64,000 nt of DNA from an uncultured Lactobacillus sp. (GTDB taxonomy: Bacteria > Bacillota > Bacilli > Lactobacillales > Lactobacillaceae): positions 99,414 through 163,413 of the forward strand of contig NZ_CARBVX010000001.1 of NCBI RefSeq assembly GCF_948948975.1, in the 5' to 3' direction. Made by a program: the position numbers and the translations under genes. The notes beneath the pieces were generated by a model that saw nothing but the letters and a program-made list of their open reading frames with translations, ran no database searches and was not told the DNA's origin. Positions within the stretch are counted from its first letter, which is position 1. Each line of letters starts with the position of its first letter. This document shows, in pieces, positions 28,782-37,158 of this stretch.

Positions 28782-29275
28782 ATGAAAAATTTTATCGATC
28801 TCCATCTACACTTAGATGGTTCTTTGCCATACCCTACTGTTAAAAAATTAACGAAAGCTCATAACTTTCCAAGTTTAACTGAAACACAACTCAAAGAAAA
28901 GCTCTCTGTTTCTAAAAATTGCATTGATTTACAAGAGTATCTAACTAAGTTCGATTTTCCTCTACTACTTTTGCAAACTAAGAAAGATCTAGAAACAGCG
29001 ATTTTTGATCTTTTAAAAAATTTGCGTTCTCAAGGACTAGTCTACACAGAAATTCGATTTGCTCCTCAGTTTCACACTCAAAAAAGCTCACTCAAGAAGG
29101 AGCGATGAGATCCTGCATTTCAGGACTTAAAAAATTTTATCAGTGGCAAGATGCGCAACAAGACAATTCTTACCCTCTACATGCAAATTTAATTCTTTGC
29201 CTCATGCGTTTACCACATCGGGACCAAGAAAATAATTTAACTGTCAAGTTGGCCGCTAAATATAGTTCCCAATGA
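28782..29275 (+). pseudogene. Adenosine deaminase remnant (frameshift and C-terminal loss)
   Basis: The first 98 codons match the start of adenosine deaminase, with the zinc-binding HLHLDGSL and the FAPQFHTQK stretch. The frame then breaks near 29084 in an A-run (CAAAAAAG). Another frame continues as LTQEGAMRS and ends LAAKYSSQ at 29275. The catalytic second half, with the HAGE and the final zinc Asp, is absent. The ATG has a normal leader, so the loss is recent. The product cannot be active. Confidence 0.88.
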
Positions 29276-29276
29276 G

Positions 29277-29308
29277 AAAAAAATGCTCCGCTTATGCGGA
29301 GCATTTTT
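29277..29308. terminator. Terminator of the infC-rpmI-rplT operon
   Basis: An AAATGCTCCGC / GCGGAGCATTT stem with a TTAT loop and A/T flanks. It lies just after rplT on the minus strand and next to the end of the ada remnant on plus. Confidence 0.9.
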
Positions 29309-29315
29309 AATATTC

Positions 29316-29672
29316 TTAGTTCAAAGCTTTCTTAGCAGCATCTGCTAAATCAGCAAAAGCTTTTTCATCGTTGTAAGCAATGTCAGCTAACATCTTACGG
29401 TTCATGTCAATACCAGCTACCTTTAAGCCGTGCATTAACTTAGAGTATGAAAGACCATTTTGTCTTGCAGCAGCGTTGATACGAGCAATCCATAATTTTC
29501 TGAATTCGCTCTTACGCTTCTTACGGTCACGGAAAGCATATTTACGAGAAACAAATACTTGAGTACTTGCTGCTTTAAATTGTAAGTGTTTTGAGCCACG
29601 GTAACCCTTGGCTAATTTCATGATCTTCTTACGACGAGCGCGTGTTACGGTTCCACCTTTAGTTCTTGGCAT
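29316..29672 (-). CDS. rplT: 50S ribosomal protein L20
   Basis: 118 residues with the L20 signature: basic N-terminal tail ([19 protein letters not shown]), then [19 protein letters not shown] and [21 protein letters not shown]20 is an early assembly protein that binds 23S rRNA and also its own mRNA leader to repress the operon. AGGAGG precedes the ATG. Confidence 0.98.
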   Translation of the reverse strand: MPRTKGGTVTRARRKKIMKLAKGYRGSKHLQFKAASTQVFVSRKYAFRDRKKRKSEFRKLWIARINAAARQNGLSYSKLMHGLKVAGIDMNRKMLADIAYNDEKAFADLADAAKKALN

Positions 29673-29704
29673 CTAAAATTCCTCCTCAAAAAGTCTTCTA
29701 ATAA

Positions 29705-29905
29705 TTAACGCATTTGGGAAAGCATCTGTTTGATGCGCTTTAAGTCACTTGCTGAAACCATAGCAGCTTTTCTCAAATGACGACGTTGTTTCTTAGTCTT
29801 ACCGTGGAAACGGTGTCCAGTGTAAGCATGGTGACGCTTTAAACCACCATTAGCAGTTCTCTTGAAACGCTTTGCTGAAGCGCGGTGTGTTTTTTGCTTT
29901 GGCAT
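29705..29905 (-). CDS. rpmI: 50S ribosomal protein L35
   Basis: 66 residues, very basic; [20 protein letters not shown] at the start and [18 protein letters not shown] at the end are typical of L35. It lies between infC and rplT in the standard order. Confidence 0.98.
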   Translation of the reverse strand: MPKQKTHRASAKRFKRTANGGLKRHHAYTGHRFHGKTKKQRRHLRKAAMVSASDLKRIKQMLSQMR

Positions 29906-29923
29906 ATCTATTCCTCCAATTAA

Positions 29924-30454
29924 CTACTTTTTCTTTTTATCTTTCTCACTTAATGGAGCAAGCATTAAGAACATTGAACGGCCTTCCATCTTTGGCTTAG
30001 TAACTACATTAGATAAATCACTAGCTTCGTCAGCCATCTTTTCTAAGACCTGTTTACCTAACTCCTTGTGAGTAATTGCCCGGCCTCTAAAGCGAATAGA
30101 AACTCTAACTTTAGCGCCTTTGGTCAAGAATTTACGAACATGCTTTAACTTAGTGTCAAAGTCATTTCCTTCGATTGTTGGACTTAAACGAATTTCCTTG
30201 ACAGCCATAACCTTTTGATTCTTACGGTTTTCTTTGGCTTTCTTTTGTTGTTCAAAACGGAATTTACCGTAGTCCATAATTCTAGCAACAGGTGGCTTAG
30301 CATTAGGAGAAAGCAAAACCAAATCAAGGTCAGCATCAGCTGCTTTACGTAAAGCTTCATTCTTGGATACAACACCAACTTGTTGGCCATCAACTCCAAT
30401 TAAACGAACTTCACGAGCACGAATATCTTCGTTTAAAATCATATTTCTTGGTAT
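29924..30454 (-). CDS. infC: Translation initiation factor IF-3, probable ATA start
   Basis: IF-3 domains: N-terminal (NEDIRAREVRLIG), linker (AVKEIRLSPTIEGNDFDTKL) and C-terminal. The only ATG near the N-terminus (30442) lies 21 bases after the GGAGG of the leader, too far for initiation. An in-frame ATA at 30454 sits nine bases after that GGAGG. Known infC genes often start on rare codons (AUU), which lets IF-3 repress its own synthesis. I therefore start at the ATA; it gives four extra residues (I/M-P-R-N). The gene body is certain, the start is inferred. Confidence 0.92.
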   Translation of the reverse strand: MPRNMILNEDIRAREVRLIGVDGQQVGVVSKNEALRKAADADLDLVLLSPNAKPPVARIMDYGKFRFEQQKKAKENRKNQKVMAVKEIRLSPTIEGNDFDTKLKHVRKFLTKGAKVRVSIRFRGRAITHKELGKQVLEKMADEASDLSNVVTKPKMEGRSMFLMLAPLSEKDKKKK

Positions 30455-30468
30455 GAGTATTCACCTCC

Positions 30469-30596
30469 ACGTTAATTTCGAGGACAAGAAAAAAGCGGGC
30501 AAAGTTAACGCCCGCTTTTAATCAACAGATATTATCGATCAGCCCAGAGGTAATATTAACTTAGGCGAGAAGCGGGAGCTTCTTCTTGTTCTCAAC
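30469..30596 (-). promoter_or_regulatory. L20-type leader of the infC operon with attenuator
   Basis: A promoter with -35 TTGACG (30630-30625) and -10 TATAAT (30608-30603) starts a leader of about 140 bases before infC. It has a GC-rich part (AAGAAGCTCCCGCTTCTCG) and a terminator stem, AAAAGCGGGC / GCCCGCTTTT (30491-30519), with T-run. This layout is that of the Firmicute L20 leader, in which excess L20 promotes termination. The -35 lies in a small dyad, TTGAC-GTAA-GTCAA. Confidence 0.85.
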
Positions 30597-30677
30597 TTCT
30601 AAATTATACCATCTAATTGACTTACGTCAAGAATTTTATTTTTTCAAAACATACTTAGCATATTTATAATCTAATTT

Positions 30678-31325
30678 TTATTTAATTTTTGCTCCACAGT
30701 GAGTACAAAATGTTGCATCTAAAGTCACTTCACTACCACCTGAAGGACAAAACTTACTTGTTTCCTCTACTACAGCTTGGTTTTCTCCTTTAATCGCATT
30801 AACAATAGTGGCCGTATTAACATTGTTATTATTAATTTGACGATCTGTTTGCATTCTAACATTTCTATCATCTTGATAAGAAGCCAACTTTTCATTTATT
30901 TCATCAACAAAAGTACTAATTTTACTACTTTCAAAGAAAGGTACAGAAATTTGTTGACGAATACCTGCTCTTTCAAAAGACATACTAGCTTTAATTCCTG
31001 ATAAAAACATTACAATTCCGATTAAGGCTACAATTAAGCCTCCCAAACCACTATTCCCCATAGACGCAAATCCACCTAGAGTAATGATTGCACCAAAAAT
31101 CATTGCTCCCAGCTTAAAAGAAGTTGAAGTAGATACATTAGTAATGCCTGATAACGGAGTATGTTGCTTATCCTTTCCCGCAGGTATAAGTCCAAAAAAT
31201 ACTGTATTAGGCATGTCAATGTTTAAAAATCTATCATTTACTGACATACTTCCTTTAACCCAAAAGGCAAGTAAACTCACTGAAAACTTATTTGCTTCAT
31301 TCGCCGAAATGTTTGATTCTACCAT
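30678..31325 (-). CDS. Membrane protein with C-terminal zinc-ribbon remnant, 215 aa
   Basis: Hydrophobic region at about 72-113 gives two membrane segments. A charged linker with many N and Q follows, and the C-terminus ends FCPSGGSEVTLDATFCTHCG plus AKIK. A normal zinc ribbon would read CPxC...CxxC. Here the second Cys of the first pair is Gly (GGT for TGT), so one zinc ligand is lost. I do not recognise the family beyond this; it resembles PH-like lactobacillar membrane proteins with a tail ribbon. It is a lone gene after the L20 leader region. Confidence 0.75.
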   Translation of the reverse strand: MVESNISANEANKFSVSLLAFWVKGSMSVNDRFLNIDMPNTVFFGLIPAGKDKQHTPLSGITNVSTSTSFKLGAMIFGAIITLGGFASMGNSGLGGLIVALIGIVMFLSGIKASMSFERAGIRQQISVPFFESSKISTFVDEINEKLASYQDDRNVRMQTDRQINNNNVNTATIVNAIKGENQAVVEETSKFCPSGGSEVTLDATFCTHCGAKIK

Positions 31326-31416
31326 AATTTATTAATTCCTCCAAATATATATAAGCATACTTATTAAGAGTACCTTTCAACTTCTTTTTAGTCAAGAGGA
31401 TTATTAGGAGGTAGAC

Positions 31417-31485
31417 ATGATAGTCCTATATTTACTCCCAAGCGTAAATAAAACATTTTACAGTCAAGCGTTATCTGGAGGTTGA
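31417..31485 (+). other. Possible 22-codon ORF with strong ribosome site
   Basis: ATG preceded by AGGAGG with a five-base gap; reads MIVLYLLPSVNKTFYSQALS plus two glycines. It lies alone in a 240-bp gap on the plus strand. The ribosome site itself is part of an imperfect direct repeat (31390-31412 and 31462-31482, both starting AGTCAAG and ending GGAGGT). It may be a small peptide gene or a leftover of a lost gene. Confidence 0.3.
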
Positions 31486-31486
31486 T

Positions 31487-31528
31487 CAAAAAGCGTTACT
31501 ATAAATTAAAAGCAAGCTTTATAGTAAC
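31487..31528 (-). terminator. Terminator of the CPBP protease operon
   Basis: A perfect 11-bp stem (GTTACTATAAA / TTTATAGTAAC) with a 12-base loop; on the minus strand it is followed by GCTTTTTG. It lies 40 bp after the protease stop. Confidence 0.65.
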
Positions 31529-31566
31529 TTCTGATTCAATTTAAATGGTAAAAATAATTATCTCAA

Positions 31567-32613
31567 CTAGACTCTAGGGGGTAAATTCATCAATCGGTCA
31601 GTATTTTCTTCTAACACCTTCCCTTTTTTACCATACATCATCCACACCGTAACAGCTAATGGAACTAAAACCATTAGAACTTCAGAAATGTAATCTGTGG
31701 CCCAGCCATTAAATTGCCAGCCTGCAGAATTCCAACCACTCTGCAGGTTTGCAAGGTAATCGGTCAAGAAGTGAAAAATCATTGGTAGCCAAAGTTTTCC
31801 ACTATAAAGGTAAAGCACAGCCCATAAAAAGCCACTTCCCATCATTCCAATTACTTGAGCAATTGTAGCTTCAAAGGTTTCACCATTCCAGCCAACATTT
31901 CCTAGGTGAGATAATCCGAAAAGAAGCGCAGAACCATAGATAGCTATTGGTACACGCCAACTACGATATCGCTTAAAGCCAGCAAGTAAAATTATAATAG
32001 CCAAATATCTTTCAGTTTCTTCTAGTACCCCTGGTTCTAGAGCAGATGTAAAACTTGCAATAGTAACATATTTTTTTTGCAAATCAATTGAGTATCTAAA
32101 AAATGCAGTCCAAATTTGCTTATCATAACTAATAAATGCATTGTAAAACACATCAATAGATGCAAACAATACTAGTAATAGTAAGATCGAATATTGAAAA
32201 TTTCTGCTTTTTACAAACTTCAAATTAGGATTAAAGTGAAATCCCCATGCTTTTCCTAAAAAGCAAGCTAAAATTAATAAAGCAAACGCTGCAACTACGC
32301 CTTGGCCAGTAATTGAATGAAGCCACGGTAAATTCTTGCTAACTTTTAATAAAGAATCAGGGCCATATTGTGTTCCTAGAAGGGCAACTCCTACTAAACG
32401 TAAAAACCAATTCTTCAAACTACCCACAAATAAAATTGCGAGGGGTAACAGTAAAACTAAATAGCTCACCCAGAGTAAAAGAACCCATAGAATTTCTAGC
32501 TGAGGGATATTCTTTAAGAAGTAATTACCTATTTCTACCCACACGCTTGGAAATAAAGTACTTAGACCAAATAAATTTAGCCATCTTACAATTTCAAAGA
32601 TTATTCCATTCAT
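31567..32613 (-). CDS. CPBP family intramembrane metalloprotease, 348 aa
   Basis: Eight or more membrane segments and the CPBP/Abi motifs: EETER at 198-202 (EExxR), FGLSHLG with His236, and HFLTDYLAN with His281 and Asp285. All glutamate and histidine catalytic positions are present, so it is likely active. In lactic acid bacteria such proteins process prenylated proteins or give self-immunity to bacteriocins. Its ATG overlaps the stop of the 62-residue membrane gene by four bases, so the two form a pair. It lies downstream of a LytTR regulator. Confidence 0.9.
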   Translation of the reverse strand: MNGIIFEIVRWLNLFGLSTLFPSVWVEIGNYFLKNIPQLEILWVLLLWVSYLVLLLPLAILFVGSLKNWFLRLVGVALLGTQYGPDSLLKVSKNLPWLHSITGQGVVAAFALLILACFLGKAWGFHFNPNLKFVKSRNFQYSILLLLVLFASIDVFYNAFISYDKQIWTAFFRYSIDLQKKYVTIASFTSALEPGVLEETERYLAIIILLAGFKRYRSWRVPIAIYGSALLFGLSHLGNVGWNGETFEATIAQVIGMMGSGFLWAVLYLYSGKLWLPMIFHFLTDYLANLQSGWNSAGWQFNGWATDYISEVLMVLVPLAVTVWMMYGKKGKVLEENTDRLMNLPPRV

Positions 32614-32798
32614 TTTTTTGCTCTTTGAACATATAAATTGAGTCCAAAAATTATTATAAAGAAAGCTCCTTGAATTAAATTTTCTAAACTATTTTTATTG
32701 TGAGATAGAGCCTCTAAAAATATCCACAGAAGCGCAATTAATAATTGAATATCAAAAATTTGTTGCCATCTTTTATGCAACAAAGTAAAATTCTTCAT
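32610..32798 (-). CDS. Small membrane protein, 62 aa
   Basis: Strong CTGGAGG before the ATG. Two hydrophobic segments (about 16-30 and 42-56) with a charged turn and a basic end (QRAKK). The family is not recognised. The overlap with the CPBP gene and a good -10 (TATAAT at 32836-32831) upstream show a two-gene unit. Size and context would fit an immunity or partner protein, but that is inference. Confidence 0.7.
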   Translation of the reverse strand: MKNFTLLHKRWQQIFDIQLLIALLWIFLEALSHNKNSLENLIQGAFFIIIFGLNLYVQRAKK

Positions 32799-32830
32799 TT
32801 TATTCCTCCAGTTAGTTATCTAATTTTTTT

Positions 32831-32836
32831 ATTATA
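32831..32836 (-). promoter_or_regulatory. -10 box for the 62-aa/CPBP pair
   Basis: TATAAT on the minus strand, 33 bp before the small gene. The -35 region at 17 bp is poor (TTTAAA). No LytTR-like repeat is visible next to it. Confidence 0.4.
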
Positions 32837-33005
32837 ATGATCTCTCAATTTTTTTAAAGCTATTTCATGCATAATAAAAAGAACTCATTTTCTGTGAATT
32901 CTTAAAAAACTAGTTAAATTTTACTTCATTCTAGAATTACAACTTAAAATTTTGTTCTCTATTTAGATATATCAGCGCCGTCTTCATTTATTTTCTAGCC
33001 ATGTT

Positions 33006-33436
33006 TTATTCTTTATTTTTCTTCAAATGCGTATTAATCTGCCTCACTTCATTCCACAAGTGAAAAAAGTAAGTTCCGTATGCAATAGCATACATCAGAA
33101 TAAAGTTTCCAATCATAATTACCCAATTCTCTTCCATAACTGTTACCCCATCTACAAAGAAATTAAATACTAACCAAACACCTAAGCAAACAAAAAAATT
33201 GATGATAGTCTGCTTTCTTAATGACCAACTATCATTGTTAAAAATCCACCCCGCTAAATAGAAAAAGATACCAATTAAAAAAGATTCTAATATCCAAAAT
33301 AAAAAATCTGAGATTTTAAGTGTACTATTAGCTAAATGGTTCCAGAATACTGCAGAAGAATCTGAGCAACTATCCAAGTCATTCCGATTCCAATTCCAAT
33401 TAAACCACTTACTAATAATTGACCAACCTTTTTCAT
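33006..33436 (-). pseudogene. DUF3021 membrane protein broken by a frameshift
   Basis: The gene starts at ATG 33436, overlapping the LytTR stop (ATGA). It begins MKKVGQLLVSGLIGIGIGMT, a typical first DUF3021 membrane segment, and hits TAG at 33334-33332 after 34 codons. Another frame continues the family sequence (LANSTLKISDFLFWILESFL and on to about residue 143) with three more membrane segments and a charged C-terminus. One base appears to be lost near 33335-33345. An internal ATG in the second frame (33377) lacks a ribosome site. DUF3021 proteins are the usual membrane partners of LytTR regulators. Confidence 0.85.
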
Positions 33437-33867
33437 AATCCTAACCTCTCTTTCAAAACTTTAATCTTTCTTCTTGCAACTTGAATGCGTAAGCCATTTT
33501 CTAAAATTGCATCAATATTTCCGCTACTAACAATTTCTAAATGATTTATAGAATGATAGTTGACAATTGAACTTCTGGAAGTAGTAACAAAATCATTAGG
33601 TAGAAGTTTTTCCACTTGATATAATCCTCCTCTAAAAATGTAAACATCTCTTTCTGTACAAATCCTGGTTTTTTCATTCTCAACTTGAATAGCAAAAATC
33701 TGTGAAAACTCAATCATATAAGCATCCCCATCTCGGTAGCCCCAAAGGAAATCTTGATTTGATTTTAATTCATTCGTTATTCGCCTTATTTTGCTAGTCA
33801 TCTTTTTCACCCAAAATTCAGCCTTTTCTTCTGATAAATTAGGATCAATCTTAAACTCAACTTTCAT
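33433..33867 (-). CDS. LytTR-domain transcription regulator, 144 aa
   Basis: A short regulator made mostly of a LytTR DNA-binding domain, from about residue 40 (FLWGYRDGDAYMIEFSQIFA) to the end. NDFVTTSRSSIVNYHSI near 90-106 and ILENGLRIQVARRKIKVLKE are diagnostic. It has no receiver domain, so it is not a classical response regulator. A strong AAGGAGGG precedes the ATG. Such stand-alone LytTR genes with a DUF3021 partner form LytTR regulatory systems; those studied in streptococci control bacteriocin and competence genes, and the membrane partner inhibits the regulator. Confidence 0.93.
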   Translation of the reverse strand: MKVEFKIDPNLSEEKAEFWVKKMTSKIRRITNELKSNQDFLWGYRDGDAYMIEFSQIFAIQVENEKTRICTERDVYIFRGGLYQVEKLLPNDFVTTSRSSIVNYHSINHLEIVSSGNIDAILENGLRIQVARRKIKVLKERLGL

Positions 33868-33893
33868 TAATTTCCCTCCTTACTTGCTTATTA

Positions 33894-33961
33894 AGTATAG
33901 TTATTTACCGCTTGAAAACCAGAGATTTTCGGTAAATGGTCTTAATCTAACGGCGAATGGT
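33894..33961 (-). promoter_or_regulatory. Promoter and direct-repeat operator of the LytTR gene
   Basis: On the minus strand two 11-bp repeats, ACCATTCGCCG (33961-33951) and ACCATTTACCG (33940-33930), lie exactly 21 bp apart. Their first nine bases fit the LytTR site [TA][AC][CA]GTTN[AG][TG] in seven of nine positions each, with the usual 12-bp gap. A -10 TATACT lies at 33899-33894 with a poor -35, as at activated promoters. An inverted repeat, ATTTACCG / CGGTAAAT (33903-33937), overlaps the inner copy. The gene probably activates itself. Confidence 0.7.
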
Positions 33962-33976
33962 TATTTTCGATACAAA

Positions 33977-34010
33977 AAATCCGCTAGGATCTTCTTCCTA
34001 GCGGATTTTT
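33977..34010. terminator. Terminator of thrS
   Basis: AAATCCGCTAGGA / TCCTAGCGGATTT, 13-bp perfect stem, six-base loop, T-run on both sides. Confidence 0.92.
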
Positions 34011-34031
34011 ACTATCTATCAATTATTAAAA

Positions 34032-35963
34032 TTATTTTTCTCTTGAGTATGACTTAACATCAGCATCAATTTCAGCAATAAAGTCATCTAAACTCTTAGA
34101 AATTTGTTCTTCAGTACCATAGCGACGAACATTAACGCCGTTTGCGTTCATTTCTTCATCACCTAAAACTAAAGTGTAAGGAACTTTTTGTGTTTGTGAT
34201 TCACGAATCTTGTAGCCAAGTTTTTCATTTCTGTGGTCTACTTCTGCTCTAAATCCGCGCTTAGCTAATTCTGCACGAACTTTATCAGCATATTCGCCAT
34301 GAGCTTCTTCATTAACTGGAATAATTTCAGCTTGAACTGGAGCAAGCCAAGTTGGGAATGCACCCTTGTAAATTTCAGTTAAGTAAGCGATGAATCTTTC
34401 CATAGTACCAACAATACCACGGTGAATCATAACTGGACGGTGTTCTTCACCATCTTGACCAACATAAGTTAAGCCAAATCTTTCTGGAAGCATGAAGTCA
34501 AGTTGGATAGTTGACATAGTTTCATCGTTACCCAAAGCAGTCTTAGTTTGAATATCAAGTTTTGGACCGTAAAATGCTGCTTCACCTTCAGCTTCAACGT
34601 AATCAAGGCCAAGATCATCCATAGCTGCTTTAAGCATTGATTGAGAGGTTTCCCACATTTCATCGTTTGCGTAGTACTTATCAGTGTTCTTTGGATCACG
34701 GTAAGAAAGTCTGAAGTAGTAGTCAGTAATGTCAAAGTCCTCATAAACATCCATGATCAACTTCAAAACTTTAGCAAATTCTTCTCTAATTTGATCAAGT
34801 GCTACAAAAGTGTGCCCATCGTTCAAAGTCATTTCACGTACACGTTGTAATCCTGACAAAGCACCTGATTTTTCATATCTGTGCATCATACCTAATTCAG
34901 CAATACGAATTGGTAATTCACGGTATGAACGAATGTGGTGCTTATAGATTTGAATATGTGATGGACAGTTCATTGGACGAAGTTCAAGCATTTCGCCGTC
35001 CCCCATATCCATTGGTGGGAACATATCATCACGATAGTGTGCCCAGTGACCAGAAGTCTTGTAAGCATCCACGTTCATTAATACTGGAGTATAAACATGT
35101 TCATAGCCATCAGCTACTTCTTTATCAACGATGTATCTTTCAACAACACGACGAATAGTAGCACCCTTTGGCATCCAGTAAGGAAGACCTGCACCAACTT
35201 TAGGATCAACAAAGAATAAATCTAAGTCTCTACCAATAGTTCTGTGATCTCTTTCTTTAATTTCAGCACGACGCTTCAAGTCTTCATCTAAAGCAGCCTT
35301 CTTGAAAAATGCAGTACCAAAAATTCTTTGAAGCATTGGGTTAGAAGATTTACCTAACCAGTATGCACCTGCAACTGACAAAAGCTTAAAGTTCTTGATT
35401 TTACCAGTATTTGGTAATAAAGCATCAAAGCCAAAGTCAACAAAGTCACCTAACTTGTAAACTGCAACTTCGTCTTCTTCATCTTTCAAAAGATCCAATT
35501 TGAATTGGTCATCCTTAAAGATTTCTTCCAATTCACTCTTCTTCATTGAAGCATATTCAATCTTTTCACCATTCTTAATAGCTTTTTGCATTGCCTTTTC
35601 AAGTTCTGGTAATTCAGTAACCTTAATTTGATCTTCTTTATCAGTATCTACGAAGAAACCACCTTCGTCAGCTTCGTGCATCCCCAAACGTAATTCTGGG
35701 TATTTGCGCTTTGCAACAGCTTCAAGCAAAAATGCTGCCGTAGCACGTAAAATGTCTAAGCCTTCTTCATCTTTATCAGTAATAATAGCTGCTTCTACAT
35801 CTTCATCAACGATGTAATCTAAAGGCTTCATTACTCCATTAATCTTTGCACCAACAGCAGCTTTTCCTAGAGAAGTAGCAATTGAAGATGCTAACTCTTT
35901 AACAGAAACTGCCTTATCAAAATCTTTCTTAGAGCCGTCTGGCAAAGTTACAGAAAAACTCAT
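34032..35963 (-). CDS. thrS: Threonine--tRNA ligase
   Basis: 643 residues: TGS domain (about 1-62), editing domain with the second-additional-domain motifs ([11 protein letters not shown]), class II catalytic core (motif 2 [20 protein letters not shown], motif 3 [19 protein letters not shown]) and anticodon-binding domain ([11 protein letters not shown]). The zinc ligands are the Cys of RPMNCPSH and two His. It is controlled by a T-box leader. It is a one-gene unit. Confidence 0.98.
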   Translation of the reverse strand: MSFSVTLPDGSKKDFDKAVSVKELASSIATSLGKAAVGAKINGVMKPLDYIVDEDVEAAIITDKDEEGLDILRATAAFLLEAVAKRKYPELRLGMHEADEGGFFVDTDKEDQIKVTELPELEKAMQKAIKNGEKIEYASMKKSELEEIFKDDQFKLDLLKDEEDEVAVYKLGDFVDFGFDALLPNTGKIKNFKLLSVAGAYWLGKSSNPMLQRIFGTAFFKKAALDEDLKRRAEIKERDHRTIGRDLDLFFVDPKVGAGLPYWMPKGATIRRVVERYIVDKEVADGYEHVYTPVLMNVDAYKTSGHWAHYRDDMFPPMDMGDGEMLELRPMNCPSHIQIYKHHIRSYRELPIRIAELGMMHRYEKSGALSGLQRVREMTLNDGHTFVALDQIREEFAKVLKLIMDVYEDFDITDYYFRLSYRDPKNTDKYYANDEMWETSQSMLKAAMDDLGLDYVEAEGEAAFYGPKLDIQTKTALGNDETMSTIQLDFMLPERFGLTYVGQDGEEHRPVMIHRGIVGTMERFIAYLTEIYKGAFPTWLAPVQAEIIPVNEEAHGEYADKVRAELAKRGFRAEVDHRNEKLGYKIRESQTQKVPYTLVLGDEEMNANGVNVRRYGTEEQISKSLDDFIAEIDADVKSYSREK

Positions 35964-35982
35964 AAATTTTTACCTCCAAATA

Positions 35983-36196
35983 AAAAATCCCAGCACTAAA
36001 AACAGTGCTGGGACGTTAAAATACGTGGTTCCACCCGAAATTCGAATTAATTACAAAATTAATTCCTCTAAAGGTCGTTAATGGTACCTAACCAAATATA
36101 AAAAATTTCAGGAATGAAATTGGGGTTTTCTTCTAATCAGGAGCTTCCAGAACTAGGCTCCTGTCTCTGAATTGAAGAAAATCATGTCTTTCATTG
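35983..36196 (-). promoter_or_regulatory. T-box leader of thrS
   Basis: On the minus strand the T-box sequence GGGTGGAACCACG (36036-36024) is followed by a terminator stem, TCCCAGCACT / AGTGCTGGGA (35988-36013), and T-run. Upstream is a stem I with the TTTTCTTC / GAAGAAAA base. The promoter has -35 TTGCAT (36230-36225) and -10 TATAAT (36208-36203), 16 bp apart. Uncharged tRNA-Thr should induce it. I cannot fix the specifier codon with certainty. Confidence 0.9.
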
Positions 36197-36244
36197 ACTT
36201 TCATTATACTAGCTCATCAAATAGATGCAAGCAAAATTTTAAAA

Positions 36245-37144
36245 TTAATTTCGACGATTTTTACCGCCAACAAAAACTTCTTTACTCAAAAAACGAACTC
36301 GTTCCATCAAACGCCTTGCCTTAACTTCATCAACGCTATTTCTAGTTTCGGCAAAATGTTCATTTAAACCATCCATTGTTATGTTCGAACTAAAAAATGT
36401 TGGTAAAACATTATCCATCCGCTTTTGTAAAATCACACCTAATACATCGTCTCGTGACCATTCACTTAATGTCTCTGCTCCAATATCATCAAAAATTAAA
36501 ACCGGAGCTGAAGCAATGCGATCAATCTCATCGTTTAAACTATTATCTTGGAAATGGCTTCCTAAACTAGCAATAAAAGAAGGTACATGCAGAAAAACTA
36601 CTCTACTGCCTTGCCTTGCTATTGCATTAGCTACACCAGCGAGAATGTAGGTTTTTCCTACACCAAAATCTCCAGTTAGATACAGTCCCTTTATATGCTT
36701 ATTTTTTTTAAATTCAGCTAAAAACATTGCTACTTCATTCAAGGCATTCTCACGTTCAGGAGTTGCATCAACATTTGCTAATTCAACATGACGAAGCTTA
36801 GCAGGTAGATCAATCAGTTCAATTCTATTTTCTGCGCGCTTTTTAGCTTCTGAATTTAGTTTTGCTTCAGTAGGGACATAGGTAATATCAATTACTTTTC
36901 CATTAAGAAAAAGTTTAGGTGTATATCCCTCCATCACTGGATTGGGTGACTCAATTTGTTCAACATAGTTGAAAATTGTAGGAAGGGATGCCTGGACAAT
37001 TTCTTTATTCAATCTTTCTTTATTCTGTGCGAGAAAGGCTTGAACTTTTGGATGCTTTATTGCTGTTTTAGCAATTTTTTTGCTATCTTCACCTAATTTG
37101 CGTTTCTTTATAATTCGTGTAATTACTTCAGAAATATCTTCCAC
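36245..37144 (-). CDS. dnaI: Primosomal protein DnaI (helicase loader)
   Basis: 299 residues. N-terminal helicase-binding domain (about 1-110), then an AAA+ ATPase with Walker A GDFGVGKTYI near 154 and Walker B VLIFDDIGAE near 215. It loads the replicative helicase. The start is GTG at 37144. It lies 14 bp after dnaB, as in B. subtilis and relatives. Confidence 0.95.
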   Translation of the reverse strand: MEDISEVITRIIKKRKLGEDSKKIAKTAIKHPKVQAFLAQNKERLNKEIVQASLPTIFNYVEQIESPNPVMEGYTPKLFLNGKVIDITYVPTEAKLNSEAKKRAENRIELIDLPAKLRHVELANVDATPERENALNEVAMFLAEFKKNKHIKGLYLTGDFGVGKTYILAGVANAIARQGSRVVFLHVPSFIASLGSHFQDNSLNDEIDRIASAPVLIFDDIGAETLSEWSRDDVLGVILQKRMDNVLPTFFSSNITMDGLNEHFAETRNSVDEVKARRLMERVRFLSKEVFVGGKNRRN

Positions 37145-37158
37145 CAGTACAACACTTC

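Noticed and set aside
29862..30071. Plus-strand ORF opposite infC and rpmI
   Set aside because: Antisense to ribosomal genes, with no ribosome site.
33006..33377. Intact 123-residue membrane gene
   Set aside because: The true start with the first membrane segment is at 33436 in another frame; the ATG at 33377 has no ribosome site.
33903..33937. The ATTTACCG inverted repeat as the main LytTR operator
   Set aside because: LytTR proteins bind direct repeats; the 21-bp direct repeat fits better, and the inverted copy overlaps only one half-site.
34469..35158. Open frames within thrS on both strands
   Set aside because: They are shadows of thrS with no ribosome site or family match.
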